Assembly (NCBI RefSeq): GCF_902806685.2
Contig: NC_048538.1
Span: 16,244,001 to 16,308,000 of the forward strand
Direction: 5' to 3'
Length of the DNA: 64,000 nucleotides
Origin: Maniola hyperantus
Lineage: Eukaryota > Arthropoda > Insecta > Lepidoptera > Nymphalidae
Shown here: piece by piece, positions 10,784-24,500 of the stretch
Position numbering within the stretch: position 1 is the stretch's first letter
Layout: each line of letters starts with the position of its first letter
Position numbers and translations under genes: made by a program
Notes under the pieces: model-generated
Databases searched by the model: none
Seen by the model: the letters and a program-made list of their open reading frames with translations, nothing else
Told to the model about the DNA's origin: nothing

Positions 10784-13700
10784 TCAGGTGCCGAGCGTGC
10801 AGTCGAGGTCCTCGTCGCGGCCGTCGGCCAGCGCGCGCCGCAGCACGCGCGACACCACGTCGCCAAGCGCCTCGCGCCCGCCCTCCTCCAGCAGCGACAT
10901 GCATTGCTGGGGGAAACAACACAACTTTGAGCCTCAATAGCTCAACAGGTAAAGGAGTGGACTGAAAACCGAAAGGTCGACGGTTCAAACCCCGCCCGTT
11001 GCACTATTGTCGTACCTACTCCTAGCACAAGCTTGACGCTTAGTTGGAGAGGAAAGGGGAATATTAGTCACTTAACATGTCTAATATTCTTTAAAAAAAA
11101 AAACTTCTAACTAAAACCTCACTACAGCTGTACTATACCCCATCCTCGGAATAAAGTTATTATAGCGCGCTCTCTGTTTAACTCTCATTTGTAAGGGATT
11201 ATGTAATGTAACAGAGAGAGAGAGAGCTTCATTTCGCTGATAGGAGTCTGGCAAACGAAAGCAGAGACTGGAAAAGCGCGGCATATTCAGCTCCAAAATT
11301 AGTATAACAGATCTGGAATAACCTAAGTTGATAATTTTTGAGTATGCCAATGCGACTTATAAAAGTGGTAGTCTGTGAATATCAGTACCCTTATTTATAA
11401 ATGCGAAAGTGTGTTTGTTTGTTGGATTGTTGGTTTGTCTTTCAATCACATCGCAAGCGTTCAACGGATTGACGTGATTTTTTGCATGGGTATAGATAAA
11501 GACCTGGAGAGTGACATAGGTTACTTTTTATCCCGGAAAATCAAAGTTCCCACGGGATTTTTAAAAACCCGCGACCTCCTCCCTCCCCCAGAAACACTGC
11601 CTGAAGTCTTCCCCTCATTGCTAACCCTGTTTGGATTCGGGAGTGAGGTGGGCTGCTAAGTGATCTGGAGGATAACTGCACCAGTGGTGTCATGTACAGC
11701 GAACGGCTAGGTCTAAGGGTGAGATCTATAGAGCACACTGACTTAGCTTACACTTAAAACAGAGTTAAAACGACTGACTGATCTATCAACGCACAGCTCA
11801 AACTACTGGACGGATCGGGCTGAAATTTGGCATGCAGATAGCTATTATGACAAAGGCATCCGCTAAGAAAGGATTTTTGAAAATTCAACTCCTAAGGGGG
11901 TGAAATAGGGTTTTGAAATTTTGTAGTCCACGCGGACGAAGTCGCGAGCATAAGCTAGTCTCTCACATAAATGTGTCTCGTTTTGACTCAATCTTAAGTC
12001 TGAGCAATGTCAAAGTGCGCTCTATAGATCTCAGCCTAAGTGCGGGAAAGAAACCCAGGACAAAAGAAGTAGCACTGACCTGGTGGAAGGTTTCGTCGTG
12101 CGGCAGCCGCAGCACGGCCCGCAGCGCGATCTCGGAGTTGGCGCGCACGTAGGTGTTCTTCTCCTTGGTGCCGTTGACGAGCGCGGGGAGCAGCGCGCGC
12201 AGCACGTCCGCGCCGGCGCCTCGCGCCTGCAGCGCGCCGCTGCGGCCGACCAGTATGCTGGCGCGCGCCATCAGTTGCTTCACTTCGTTGCTGCTGTGGT
12301 TCATACTCTGTGGAGGAACATGGATATTAAAAACAAAATTTATTTGTTTCATACTAGCTGATGCCCGCGACTTCGTCCGCGTGGAATTTGGTTTTTTAAA
12401 AATCCCGTGGGAACTCTTAGATTTTCCGGGATAACAGTAGCCTATGTCAGCGTTGTCTCTGTCACTCATACCTATATGACGTTTTCTCGGTCTCAACAAC
12501 AGGGACAAGGCTTTACAAATCTGCTATCTCCTATATCCAGAATGATTAAAATCGGTTCAGGAGTTTCAAAGTTAATCAATTACAAACATTTTCTTTTTAA
12601 TATTAGTATAGACAACCATAGATATAATATTTCTTTCTATTAGCATCTCGATAAAAGATGGCGGTTTCAAAACAAGTATTCTGTTTGGCGGTCAGTGTAA
12701 ATATGAACGGAAGGAGTTACTCCCAAGTCAAGCTCAGCATAAATAATAGCCACAACCACTCTGTAAAGAGTGAGTGAAGAAGATAAAAGAAGAAGTGAGT
12801 GAAGAAGAAATAGAAATGAACCCACCCTAACAAACTGCGACAATATGTTCGGCGGCACAGGTCTATCCTTCTCCAGCAAGTAGCATATGAGGTATCCTAT
12901 CCCGCGGATGCCGTTACACACGATGGGTATCTTGTCGCTCGCGAGGTACGCTAGCAACGCTTTGTCTATCTTCTCTTCGAAGTGATCCTTGTATATCTGA
13001 TCCGGGGTTTCTTTGAGCGCTACGAACAGGGCTGACGAGCGACCGTGGGTCAGCAACCAGTCTTCGGTTGGGGTTGATTGTGTGGGGTTTCCTTGTGCGA
13101 GCACATGGTGCAGCAAGGCCGCGTCTCTGTGGGCTGGAGCCAGGCAGTGGAGTAAGGCTCCGAGGCATCCTCCAGCCCCGCTTCTTGGGGGGTCCTCTGG
13201 GTGTGCGAGCAACGCCGGGCAGGTTAACATGGCTAGCACTGTTAGAGCGAGTTGCTCCGACATTTTGTCTCCTCCGTTCGTTATGACGCTTCGTAAAGCT
13301 TGCAACATTGTTTCTGTAAAGAAAAATTTTTTTTTACTACAAAGCGAGTATTCTCCGAAATTTTTCGACACAATCTGATTGTGTCGAAAAATGCGCCTCG
13401 AGGAAGTCAATTAACAAAGAGAAAATTCTTCGAAATTTCTGATTGTGACAAAAAATGCGGCTCAAGGAAAATTGTGGCAAAATAAGAGCTTTACTCTGAA
13501 CTCTGAACTTAATCTCCATTACATAACATACAAATTTCTAAAACAAAATAGTTGTTTTCGTTTGGAAAGCGTGTCTGTCTGTCTGCTACTTTAACGGCCC
13601 GTCTAATCCACGTGGGACGAATTAGTATTTGTTATCATCTGGTAATTGTTGTATAACGCTCGTATTGTGCCATAAGATCATTAGAAAACAATTATACCTT

Positions 13701-16700
13701 TAACACTCAAGTCGTCCGCGTTCTTGACTCCGTTATGAACCTCCAGGAACAGAGGGTCGGCGCGGGTGTGGATGAGCACGAGCTGCGAGAGCGCCAGGCC
13801 CGCCTTGATGCGCACGGGCCGGTTCGCGTCGTACAGCCCTTTGACGAACGTCGTCTGCAGTTGCGGCAGGAACTGCTTGAGCATCACTCCCACCTGGGAT
13901 AAGTAATTTAAAGTTTTCAACTACGGTTTTGTGACACTCGCTCCATCAAAATGAATCTAATGACGTATAATTTATCCAAATCTGTTGAGCCGTTGAGTAA
14001 TTACGAGCGGTCAAGGGAACGGACATATATACAGGTCAAATACATAACCTCCTGTGGGCTTCGCCACAGTCTAGTGAAAAATCTATACCATTAGTATATT
14101 TTCTATATTATTTAGTAAAAATAAAATAATTTTTTTAAAGTGAGCCCAATGCGCCTGAAGAAGTTTGTCACTTCAAAAACATGATAAATAGGTAAGTTTA
14201 CCTTGGACAGCAGCAAGGCCAGGGTCTCCAGAACAGCAGCTTTGACGCTGGAGTTGAACCTGTCCCCGAGAATCCTGATGAGCGGCCCGGTGATGTGGAC
14301 TACGGAGGGTTGGATGGCAGTCGCAGTCGTCAGTTTGATCACTTCGCCCAACATCAGCGCTGCGTTTTCCTTTTCCTCTGGTAGACCGTTGAGGATTGCT
14401 TCCCGGAATAATGGTAGAATTGGTGCTATACCCTGCGTAAAAACAGTTAAGAGTAAAATATTTGGTTAACAAGTAGAGTAAGTCAATCCAATGTCGGGAT
14501 TTACAAGATTGTAACTAAAGAGTACGACACGGCCAGTCTGACGTTCCCACACATTCGTCAACAAACGTGGCGTCGTAGGAGCACGACACGGCCAGTCTGT
14601 CATCCGCCACACTTTAGTCAAAAAAACAACACGTCGTAAGAGGAGCACTACGACACGGCTAGTCTGACGGCCCTTCACAATCGTCACATTGTCACCAACC
14701 AAAGCTTAAAAAGTCCAGTCACATGTTGAGTGTGTTTTAGAAGACTGTGTGGTGTTGTGTACATTGGTTGCTTGCTTTGTGGAAGGGCAGAGCGATGCAT
14801 TCGCATGCTGCGCGTTGTACCACATAGATCTATTTGTTTTGTTGGATTATACTGACTTAAACTTGTAGTTCCTCGTTTACCTTGGGCAAGCAGAAGCCGG
14901 GCAGCGGCTCGCCCTTGAGGTCGGCGGCCGCGTAGCGCACCGCCTGCCGCACATCCGACACGTAGTCCAACTTCTTCTCGTTCTCCAGCATCCGCGTGAG
15001 TGCCGACAGCGCCTCCCACGCCATCACAAGCACGTCCTGCTCCCTCTCCGCGAACAGCAGCAGCAAGCCGCGCAGTAGCGCCTGCACGTGCGGGATGAGG
15101 TCGGCGCGCGTGTGCGTCACAAACGCGCACAACAGCGCAGCGGCCGCGCGCCGTTTGTCCCCCGCGGCCACGTCACCGTTCGCGCTCGCGGCCGCGCCCG
15201 TTCGCACGCACTCCATGAGCGTGTCGATAATACTGCAAGAATAAAATTTTAAGAAGGTGCTGAACCTACCTTACACCGGAAATGAAATATTGGCGAAAAA
15301 TATTATTGAACTGCCATAAATACCATCTAACACCAGCATCATCCAACACAGGCAGCAGTGCATCGCGACAGTACTCCAGCTCGCGCGCCTCGGCCGGCGA
15401 GCCGCGCGCCACCACCAGCGCGTTGAGCAGCGCGGGCAGCACGCGCGGCAAGTGGCGCACCAGCGCGTTGCCGGCCGCCGCCGCCAGCGCGGACAGCGCG
15501 CGCGTGTCCGTGCCGCCGCCGCCGCTGCCCGTCAGCACCGGCACGAGGTAGGGCAGCACTGCGCGGGACTTGATGGCCATTATCTGTCACAACCATCCAC
15601 AATATTAGGCTCGATTGTTCCACACTGTTTTTTTTTGTGTAGGTACGCCTGCTCCAGAAAGGGAAGAAAATCTCAAAAGAAAGGACTGAGATAAACAACT
15701 TATAGGGAGTCAATAGAAGAAGAACCGGTAAACGCCAAGAGCAAGTACCGGGGGGCTCTCCTGCGGTTCGGCACATATGACCGAGAGGTTGGTGGGGCCA
15801 TGGGAGGTGGAAGGTTGTTCGACAACCCACACGGGTCAAACGATTTATCCCACGTATACCTCACATACATTGCCATGATGGATCGATTTCCATTTTCTAA
15901 AAATTTAGCTATTGCTGATTTCACATTCCATGGCGCAACAAAGGGCAGCTAAAATTCTCTGCAAGGGTGGTTGACCCTTGTGTCTTTGGAATTCGGGGAA
16001 GTTTTGTAGGATATGAGGCACAATCAATTATTATAAGCCGAACGCAATTCTCAGAGCAATTCATTCAGCCAATTTTCGTCCCCTTTTTCAGTTACATTCA
16101 AAAGAAGACGCCCGATTTTAAGGAACTCTTAGATAACCGCATGTTACAAACAATGAACACTGCAAACGAAATCTGATTCCATAACTTGCATATACGCAAC
16201 GTAAATGTTCTGGTAAAATATTGCCAAGTGAATTTGGAAATTTCAAGTTCATCCAAGGCCAATATTAGAGGAAGGTTTGTTAACGTATGCACTTGATTGC
16301 TTTGCAGGTTTTAAGTTTCGTGGATCCGGTGATGTCCAGGACGTTCAATCGAGGAATTATATCTTGTGGTAAGATTCTATCCCGAATCCGCCTGGCTAGC
16401 GACCACATTTCAGAAGTTACTCTGAAGTTACGTAACAAAACCATTTAGCCGTCTATATTTAGGAAGGTGTAATAGCCCCTTTAACATCAGGTGAGTAATC
16501 TGGTCGTTTGCTCGTTATCTATATATATAAAAGGAAAAGGTGACTGACTGACTGACTGACTGACTGACTGACTGACTGACTGACTGATCTATCAACGCAC
16601 AGCTGAAACTACTGGACGGATCGGGCTGAAATTTGGCATGCAGATAGCTATTATGACGTAGGCATCCGCTAAGAAAGGATTTTTGAAAATTCATCATCTA

Positions 16701-18018
16701 AGGGGGTGAAATAGGGATTTGAAATTTTGTAGTCCACGCGGACGAAGTCGCGAGCATAAGCTAGTTTACACAAAAACGCTTTTCTCATACAATAGCTATA
16801 ATATATTACGAACCTGCTTAAGTCCGTCCAGAGTGGCATCGGCGACCGCGGGGTCCGGGTCCCTCAGGCCGTCCAACATGGGCGGCAGGATGTCGTCGAG
16901 AGCCTTGTTGCCGATGGTGGCATGCAGAGAGTCGAAGGCGCGCGCGGCCGCCATCCGCACTTCCGGCAACGCGTCGCACAGTGCTGTGCGCACCGTGGGC
17001 ACCTGCACAGACGGTAAGCCGGTGATACACATGCTAGTTACAAGCAAGCTACTCGCATGTGTATCGAGGTTCTGCCAGTAGCTTACATGCCAGTCAGTAC
17101 AAGGCACACCAGTAGATCGCAAGGCGTTGAAACACGTCGTAACGTGTTTGCTAGTAGATCGAACTCTCAACCTCTGCCAAAACCTTTTAAATTTTTTGTG
17201 CTGGGTTTTGTTTTGTATTTTAGGCGTCTTTTGCTTCTATTCCTAGATATAAAAGTTTCATCATCATCATCATCATCATCAGCCTGTGGACGTCCACTGT
17301 TGGACATAGGCCTTCCCTAAAGAGCGCCACCACACCCGGTCCTCAGCCTTCCTCATCCAGCCACTTCCCACCAGCCTCTTTATATCGTCGGTCCATCGTG
17401 CTGGAGGGCGTCCCACACTACGCTTGCTTAAACGCGGTCTCCACTCAAGGACTTATCGGCTCCAACGGCCATCGCCTCTACGACAGGCATGACCTGCCCA
17501 CTGCCACTTCAGCTTGCTAATAGTTTGGGCTATGTCAGTGACCTTGGTAAAATATAAAAGTTTATTTGAACAAAAATATATTGTATGTGTCATCTCACCA
17601 ATCCATCCGCGAAGCTGAGCACAGCATCCCGAGACGTGGAGGCGAGGATCTCCCCGAGCCCGATGCAGACGCCCTGGCGCTGGTCCGCGCGCTCCGAGCG
17701 CAGTCCGCGCTCCAGTATCGGCACTATGTCCGGCAACACGCGCTCTCCTAGCTGAATTACAATTGTTTATTAGCAGAACCATTTTTAGGGTTCTCTACCA
17801 TTTACAGGATCACTTCATTGTGCTGTCTGTCTGTCTGTCAAGATCCTTTTTCTCAGAAACAAGCGGCGGTATCAAGTGGAAATTTAGTTTTTTCCAATAT
17901 CTTTAATTTTCTAGGATGAAAAATAGCCTATGTCCTTCCCCCGGGATGCGAGCTTTCTCTGTACCAAATTTCTTAAGATCGGTTGAACTGATGGGCCGTG
18001 AAAAGCAAGCAGGCAGGC

Positions 18019-18059
<41 letters not shown>

Positions 18060-18504
18060 CACTTTCTAATATTAGTCTTCTAAATATATAAAAGGAAAAG
18101 GTGACTGACTGACTGACTGATCTATCAACGCACACAGATCAGCAACGCAAACTACTAGACGGATCTGGCTGAAATTTGGCATGCAGATAGCTATTATGAC
18201 TTTTGAATTATGATTTTTTAAAATTTAACCCCTAAGGGGGTGAAATAGGGGTTTGAAATTTGTGTAGTCTACGCGGACGAAGTCGCGAGCATAAGCTAGT
18301 ATGGATATATTCACCTTTGTTACAAAAGTTGAACTCGTAAAAAATAAGGTGAAATCATGTACGAACCTTTCTAACCAAGTCGCCGAGCGTCCTCGCAGCC
18401 ACCTGTCGCTTGTCGTAGCTGGTGGACGCGAGGCAACCCAGGAGCAAGTTGAATAGCGTCGGCAGAATCTCCCGAAGCGTTTTTGGCGTATTCGTCACAA
18501 CCAC
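10784..18504 (-). CDS. GCN1: GCN1 exons 32-41 (C-terminal region with GCN2 RWD-binding part)
   Basis: Exons: 18504-18367, 17751-17599, 17002-16814, 15583-15324, 15232-14881, 14432-14202, 13893-13698, 13313-12826, 12307-12080, 10906-10784. Exons 36-38 (about residues 2152-2411) correspond to the segment that in yeast and human binds the RWD domain of GCN2; it reads GFCLPKGIAPILPLFRE, SVVHITGPLIRILGDRF, FLPQLQTTFVKGL, then RADPLFLEVHNGVK. Exon 35 joins exon 36 through a donor at 15323-15322 to give VLDDAGVRCIIDTLMEC, matching the human order. Exons 35, 36 and 40 are very GC-rich. The last exon ends ALADGRDEDLDCTLGT. Confidence 0.93.
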
Positions 18505-21500
18505 CTAAATACATTACGAAGATTGAGTACACTACCCGGCAGAAGATTTTACGTAATTAATTATGACCACTATAATCTTACAAACAGTACCCGGCAGAAG
18601 ATTTTACGTAATTAATTATGACCACTATAATCTTACAAACAGTACCCGGCAGAAGATTTTACGTAATTAATTATGACCACTATAATCTTACAAACAGTAC
18701 CCGGCAGAAGATTTTACGTAATTAATTATGACCACTATAATCTTACAAACAGTACCCGGCAGAAGATTTTACGTAATTAATTATGACCACTATAATCTTA
18801 CAAACAGTACCCGGCAGAAGATTTTACGTAATTAATTATGACCACTATAATCTTACAAATTAACAATTTTGACTGTCAGTAAGAGTTATAGTCCGGCGGG
18901 TCACAACAAATTTCGTAACCATCACCAATATGGATTTTGTTGGGTTCAGAGGATAGAGGGCAACTCTCTGAAGCTAAATATGCCACTCTGCCTGCGCTGA
19001 GTGGTTGACATAAGTATTTATGGCACCTGAAAGAGGTCTGATCGTTACCAAAAATCACATGATATGGATATGGCTGGTGTTGGTATAGAAAGTAACTACT
19101 AGTTGTGCTCATGCAAACCGTATAAGGACTGATCACGATTCGGTTGCGTTTTCGAGCTAGGCCCTTTCAAAGTAGTATATGCAAAAATAAAAATGACGAG
19201 AAAATTGGCTACCAAATTTGTTGTGACCCTCTAATCTATAACATGCTATAAGTTCCGCAAATTGCTATTGCGCTGGAACGTCTCATTAACATCAACAAGA
19301 CGTCATTTTGACGTCAGCCGAAATAAAAATATAACATCAGCTCGAAACTTAAGTCTAGTGCTGACGTCACTAAAATGGCGGCCACGCGCATTAGCAATTT
19401 GGCGGGACTTATACCTACTTTGAATAGATTATTGAACTTGACTTTGACTTATGTCAATGAATAGTAAATTCGTACCTTCCAAACGTGCAACGCCGCCTGC
19501 CTGACCATGAGCGCGACGTCACTCCTGCCCATGTACAGGCCGGCCAGCACTCTGTTCCTGCGCTCCGGCCCCAGCGCGTTGATGATCGCCTTGTGCGAGT
19601 GCTCCGTGCCGAAGTTGTCGTCCTCGGACGCCGTCTCCGTACTCATCTTGCCCGACACTCCGGATATCCTGAAATTTATTTACTTGCTTCAGCAGAGAAA
19701 TTTCTGAGTAGTTAAAATTAACTTTCCATAGTCAATAAACTAGCAAAATTCAATTTTATTATGACTGTTTTAGAGTATAATATTGTTTGTGTAAAAATTA
19801 TGGAACTTTTTACCCATAGCAAAATCGCTCAACATAGAAATAAATTTTCACTTCAAAATTTATTCAACAAGTTAAAACACTTATTCACAAACCACCAGCA
19901 TTGAAATGAATTGGTTTTTTTAAAACAAGTTTCACAATCATGTCGAGAGCCCTGAAGTAACATTGAAAAACTCGTATCTCAGAGTCCCCGCTCTTCCCCC
20001 TCAGTCTCAAACATAATTATTTTAACAAACTACAAATAAGTACAAAATTAGCATGCAATGTTTCATGGTGTATGTGAGTGAGTGAGTGAGTGAGTGAGTG
20101 AGTGAATGAGTGAGTGAGTGAGTGAGTGAATGAGTGAGTGAGTGAGTGAATGAGTGAGTGAGTGAGTGTGTGAGTGAATGAGTGAGTGAGTGAGTGAATG
20201 AGTGAGTGAGTGAGTGAGTGAGTGAGTGAGTGAGTGAGTGAGTGAGATGAGTGTGTGTGCAGCATTGACAACTCACCTGTAGAGTAGATCTCCCAGCAGT
20301 TGTACTGAGCTGTATCGGATCCGCCAATTGTCGTCGAATAGTCCGCGCTCCAACTCCGGGAGCAGCAGCTGTATAGCGGACTCCGCGTACAGGTTGACTA
20401 TTCTCTGTCCCGCCTTCAGCGCCGTTTCGCGGACGTACTCGTTCTCGTCGGCGAGCGCCTTGAGGATGGGGTTGATGATCTGGCCGATGTAGGGCAGGAA
20501 CTCGTCGGTGAAGGCGCCCGGCATGTAGATGAACATCATGATGTAGCCGTCCTTGACGTGGGGCGCGATGTCCGTGCGCTCCGCTGTCGCTATTATATCT
20601 GTTTCGAATATTTTTGGATTAGTCTAGGATTAATGGCCAATTTTTAGAGTTCCGTCCCCTAATGGTCCCAACGGACCCTATTACTAAGCCTCCGCTGTCC
20701 GTCCGTCTGTCTGTGAGCGAGCTGTAGCGCTGTCTGTGAGCGGTCACGTGAACCGGAATCGTAATACTTAGGTAGAGTTGAAATATTCAGTTTAAAAAAA
20801 AAAGAATATTAGCCATGTTAAATGACTAATATTCCCCTTTCCTCTCCAACTAAGCGTCAAGCTTGTGCTAACGTAGGTACGACAATAGTGCAACGGATAG
20901 GGTTTGAACCGTCAACCTTTCGGTTTTCAGTCCACTCTTTTACCCGTTGAGCTATTGAGGCTATAAAGTAAGGTCAAAGTAAGCTTATGTAAGGAAAGTA
21001 AAACTAGTAAGCAGCTAAAAGTGAAGCGTTACCAGGCATAATCTTGTGTAGTTTGTGCGAGCCGAGGCCAGCGACGACCTCGGAGAGACCCTGGGCGGCG
21101 CCCGAGCGGTCCACGGACGACGACTCGGACGTGAGCGTGTGCATCAGCCACGGCAGCAGCTCCTCGAAGCTGCCCTCGCCCATGCCTCGCACCATGGCGC
21201 CCAAGGCGCGGGCCGACACTGATCGCACCTGACGAACACAACATTACACTACAGGTTCTGGCCATCGACTACGGTAAAATGAAAGCTAGTGTGACGATCG
21301 CAATGACCAAAAAAAAGTATCTGTGCCCGGGAGCTTAAGGTTGGGGGGGGGGGGGGGGGATGTCGGGTCACAGCGACCCGTTAGTTGAAAGAGAGAAAAA
21401 CGTGTATTTTTATAAGTTGTGCCTCAAGCAGAAGAAGCGCCGGAATAAACTGTGTCACGTGTGGCACAACCCAAAACAAAGTTCCCTCTCAGTATAATGC

Positions 21501-24500
21501 TGTATGCCTTGAACATACGCAGTAGATTTTCAGCCGGTACCCTGATTGCTAGTCCCTTACCTCCGGCACTGGGTCCAGCAGCGAGCTCTTGAGGCCAGGG
21601 ATGATGCTGGGCAGGTAGGGCATGAGGTCCTTCTGGTCGGTCAGCGAGTACATGTTGCCGATGATCTGCGCGGCCATCTTGCGCGTCTCCGTGCTGCGGT
21701 CGAGGAAGGCGCGCTCCACCACCGGCATGATGAGCGCGAGGGAGGGCGCGTCGATGAAGTGCACGAACTTGGTGTCGAGCAGGGTCTGGAGGCAGAGCGA
21801 TGTCTTGTTGGACGGGTCTTGTAGCGCTTGGAGCAGGACCGGAACGATGGCTGTAAGTTGTAACAAATTAAATTAAGCTATAGTGTGAAACGCTCTTCCA
21901 GAGTCCGAATTTCCAGAGTGAATTCAAGACAAGTGTAAATAGGCACTTTTTAGCCACATATAACTTGAGTGAATTCAAGACGAGTGACCAACTCCCATCG
22001 GCGGTGTTCCCACTAGATTATAACATGGGGTTATTCAAGGGGCGGACCAACAAATTCCTAAAAGACCGGCAACGCATCGGCGGTTCCTCTGGTGCTGCAA
22101 ATGTTCATGGGCGGCGGTAATCACTTAACATCAGGTGACCCGCCTGCTCGTTTGCTCGCTATATCTATTTAAAAAAAATAGGCACTTTTTAGCCACATTT
22201 AACTTAAGTGAATTCAAGAAGAGTGTAAACAGGCACTTTTAGCCACATATAACTTGAGTGAATTCAAGAGAAGTGTAAATAAGCACTTTTTAGCCACATA
22301 TAACTTGAGTGAATTCAAGACAAGTGTAAATAGGCACTTTTTAGACGAGCGCTTTCTGATATGACAGTCGTCAAGCATAAATAAGTCTACACTGGATTTT
22401 AAAAAACTTGGACGCCAGCTAAAACCTCGCAATACCGCTGATTTCTTCGTTTAAATTCGGCTCTTTGAAAAGAGCAACTGCCGAGTTTCTGCTGTTATGA
22501 GTGAGCACGTGTAACGAACTGGACACTAGGCCCGGTCGTCCCAAACGCGAACGAAGTCGCGGGCATCAGCTAGTACAAAATATTTCTATTTCTATTGCTG
22601 TTAATTTACCAAAAATATATTGTCACAAATTTATATGCCTTTGGCTAAGAGTGTCATACCTTGGATCTCCGGGTTCCGTATGACGGAGCCGATGACCTTG
22701 AGCGCCTCGGCGCCGGCCTCCTGCACGCGCATGTGCGAGTCGCTCAGCACCTCGATGAGCTTGGGCACGATGGACGGCAGGCAGGACGACAGCTGCTTCG
22801 GGGCGCAGTACGCCATTGCCCCTAGCAACTCTATTGAACCTGTTTCATCACAAAAAGTATGCGTGTCACTTTTATGACAGTTTGTTCCGGCGCTTCTTTT
22901 GCTTGAAGCGCGTTGGGCTTATGCTCAGGTGTAAGAGGCACCGGAATAACCAGCACTTAGTTTTAAGATGTGATGTGTGGCACAGTTTGCTAAATTTTGT
23001 TAATCGGAAACTTATGGGAGGATCACTCACCCGCTTTGGTTCTCCAGTTGTCGTCCTGCAGCGCTTGCAGCAGCGACGGCAGCACCAGCTTGACGCCGTG
23101 CGCGGAGAGGCGGCTCATGATGAGCTTGGCGGTGTCGTCGGCCGCCGCTCGCACGTATTGAGAACTATCGCCGAAGCAGAGCAGCAAGTGTGGTAGCACG
23201 TGGACTATGTACGGCTCGAACAGGCGGCCCAGCTTGCAGCACAGCATCTCGAAGCCGAATAATGCGCCTGAGTAAAGAAATCATCATCATCAACACATTG
23301 CTTAACTTGAGTGAATTCAAGAAAAGTGTAAATAGGCACTTTCTAGCCACATATGACTTGAGTGAATTCAAGGCAAGTGTTAAGTAGGCACTTTTTAGCC
23401 ACAAATAACTTGAGTAAATTCAAGACGAGTGTAAATAGGCACTTTTAAGCCACATATAACTTGAGTGAATTCAAGACGAGTGTAAATAGGCACTTTTAAG
23501 CCACATATAACTTGAGTGAATTCAAGATGCATGTAACTAGGCACTCTTTAGCCACATATAACTTGAGTGAATTCAAGACGAGTGTAAATAGGCACTTTTT
23601 AGCCATATATAACTTAAGTGAATTCAAGACGAGCGTAAATAGGCACTTTTTAGCCACGATTTCACCCCCCTAGGGGTTGAATTTTCATAAATTCTTTCTT
23701 AGCAGATGTCTATTGTCTACGTCATAATAGCTATCTGCATACCAAATTTCAGTTTGATCCGTCCAGTAGTTTGAGCTGTGCGTTAACAGATCAGTCATCT
23801 ATAACGCCTTACCTTCCCTGTACTTGTAGTTCTTCTTCTCCTGTATGGCTTCGGTGAGCTTGCCCATGACGTCCAGCTGCTTGAGCGACAGGATCCCGAG
23901 CCCCTTGATGATGCCGGCGATCCCGTACGCGGCACCCTACAACCAAATTTTCTGCTGCACAAACATAACAACTAACTAACTGCAACAAAATGTTCTGCTA
24001 CACAAACAGCCTTTGCAATCTGGAAACTATTTTTGTGCTTGAACCATCTTTTGTATAACCCGGTCGAGCTGAGTTTGCACCTCGCGTCGATTAAAAATAT
24101 AAAAAAAAATTAAAAACTCAACAAGTGGCAGACAAAGATTCGTAATACGTGTATGTTCGCATTTTTGTCACTGATACAGGTCCTACCAATTTTTGTCTGC
24201 CACTTGTTGAGTTTTTAATTTTTTTTTTATATTTTTAATCGACGCGAGGTGCAAACTTAGCTTGACCGGGTAGTCAGTACCCTTATTATAAATGCGAAAG
24301 TGTGTTTGTTTGTTGGTTTGTCCTTCAATCACGTCGCAACGGTGCAACGGATTGACGTGATTTGCATGGGTATAGATGAAGACCTAGAGAGTGACATAGG
24401 CTACTTTTTATCCCGGAAAATTAAAGAGTTCCCACGGGATTTTTAAAAACCTAATTCCACGCGGACGAAGTCGCGGGCATCAGCTAGTACAAAATAATTT

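Noticed and set aside
10931..11103. A tRNA gene
   Set aside because: A- and B-box motifs are present, but the sequence does not fold into a full cloverleaf, continues into an unrelated body with poly(A), and recurs at several sites: a tRNA-derived SINE.
18533..18860. CRISPR-like array of direct repeats
   Set aside because: Units are head-to-tail with no variable spacers, in a eukaryotic intron. It is a minisatellite.
18876..19136. 86-codon minus frame beside the 55-base repeats
   Set aside because: It lies inside a short element with 16-base inverted ends and matches nothing recognisable; the frame is probably fortuitous.
20017..20327. Long THSLTHSL-type frames
   Set aside because: Translation of a (TGAG)n microsatellite.
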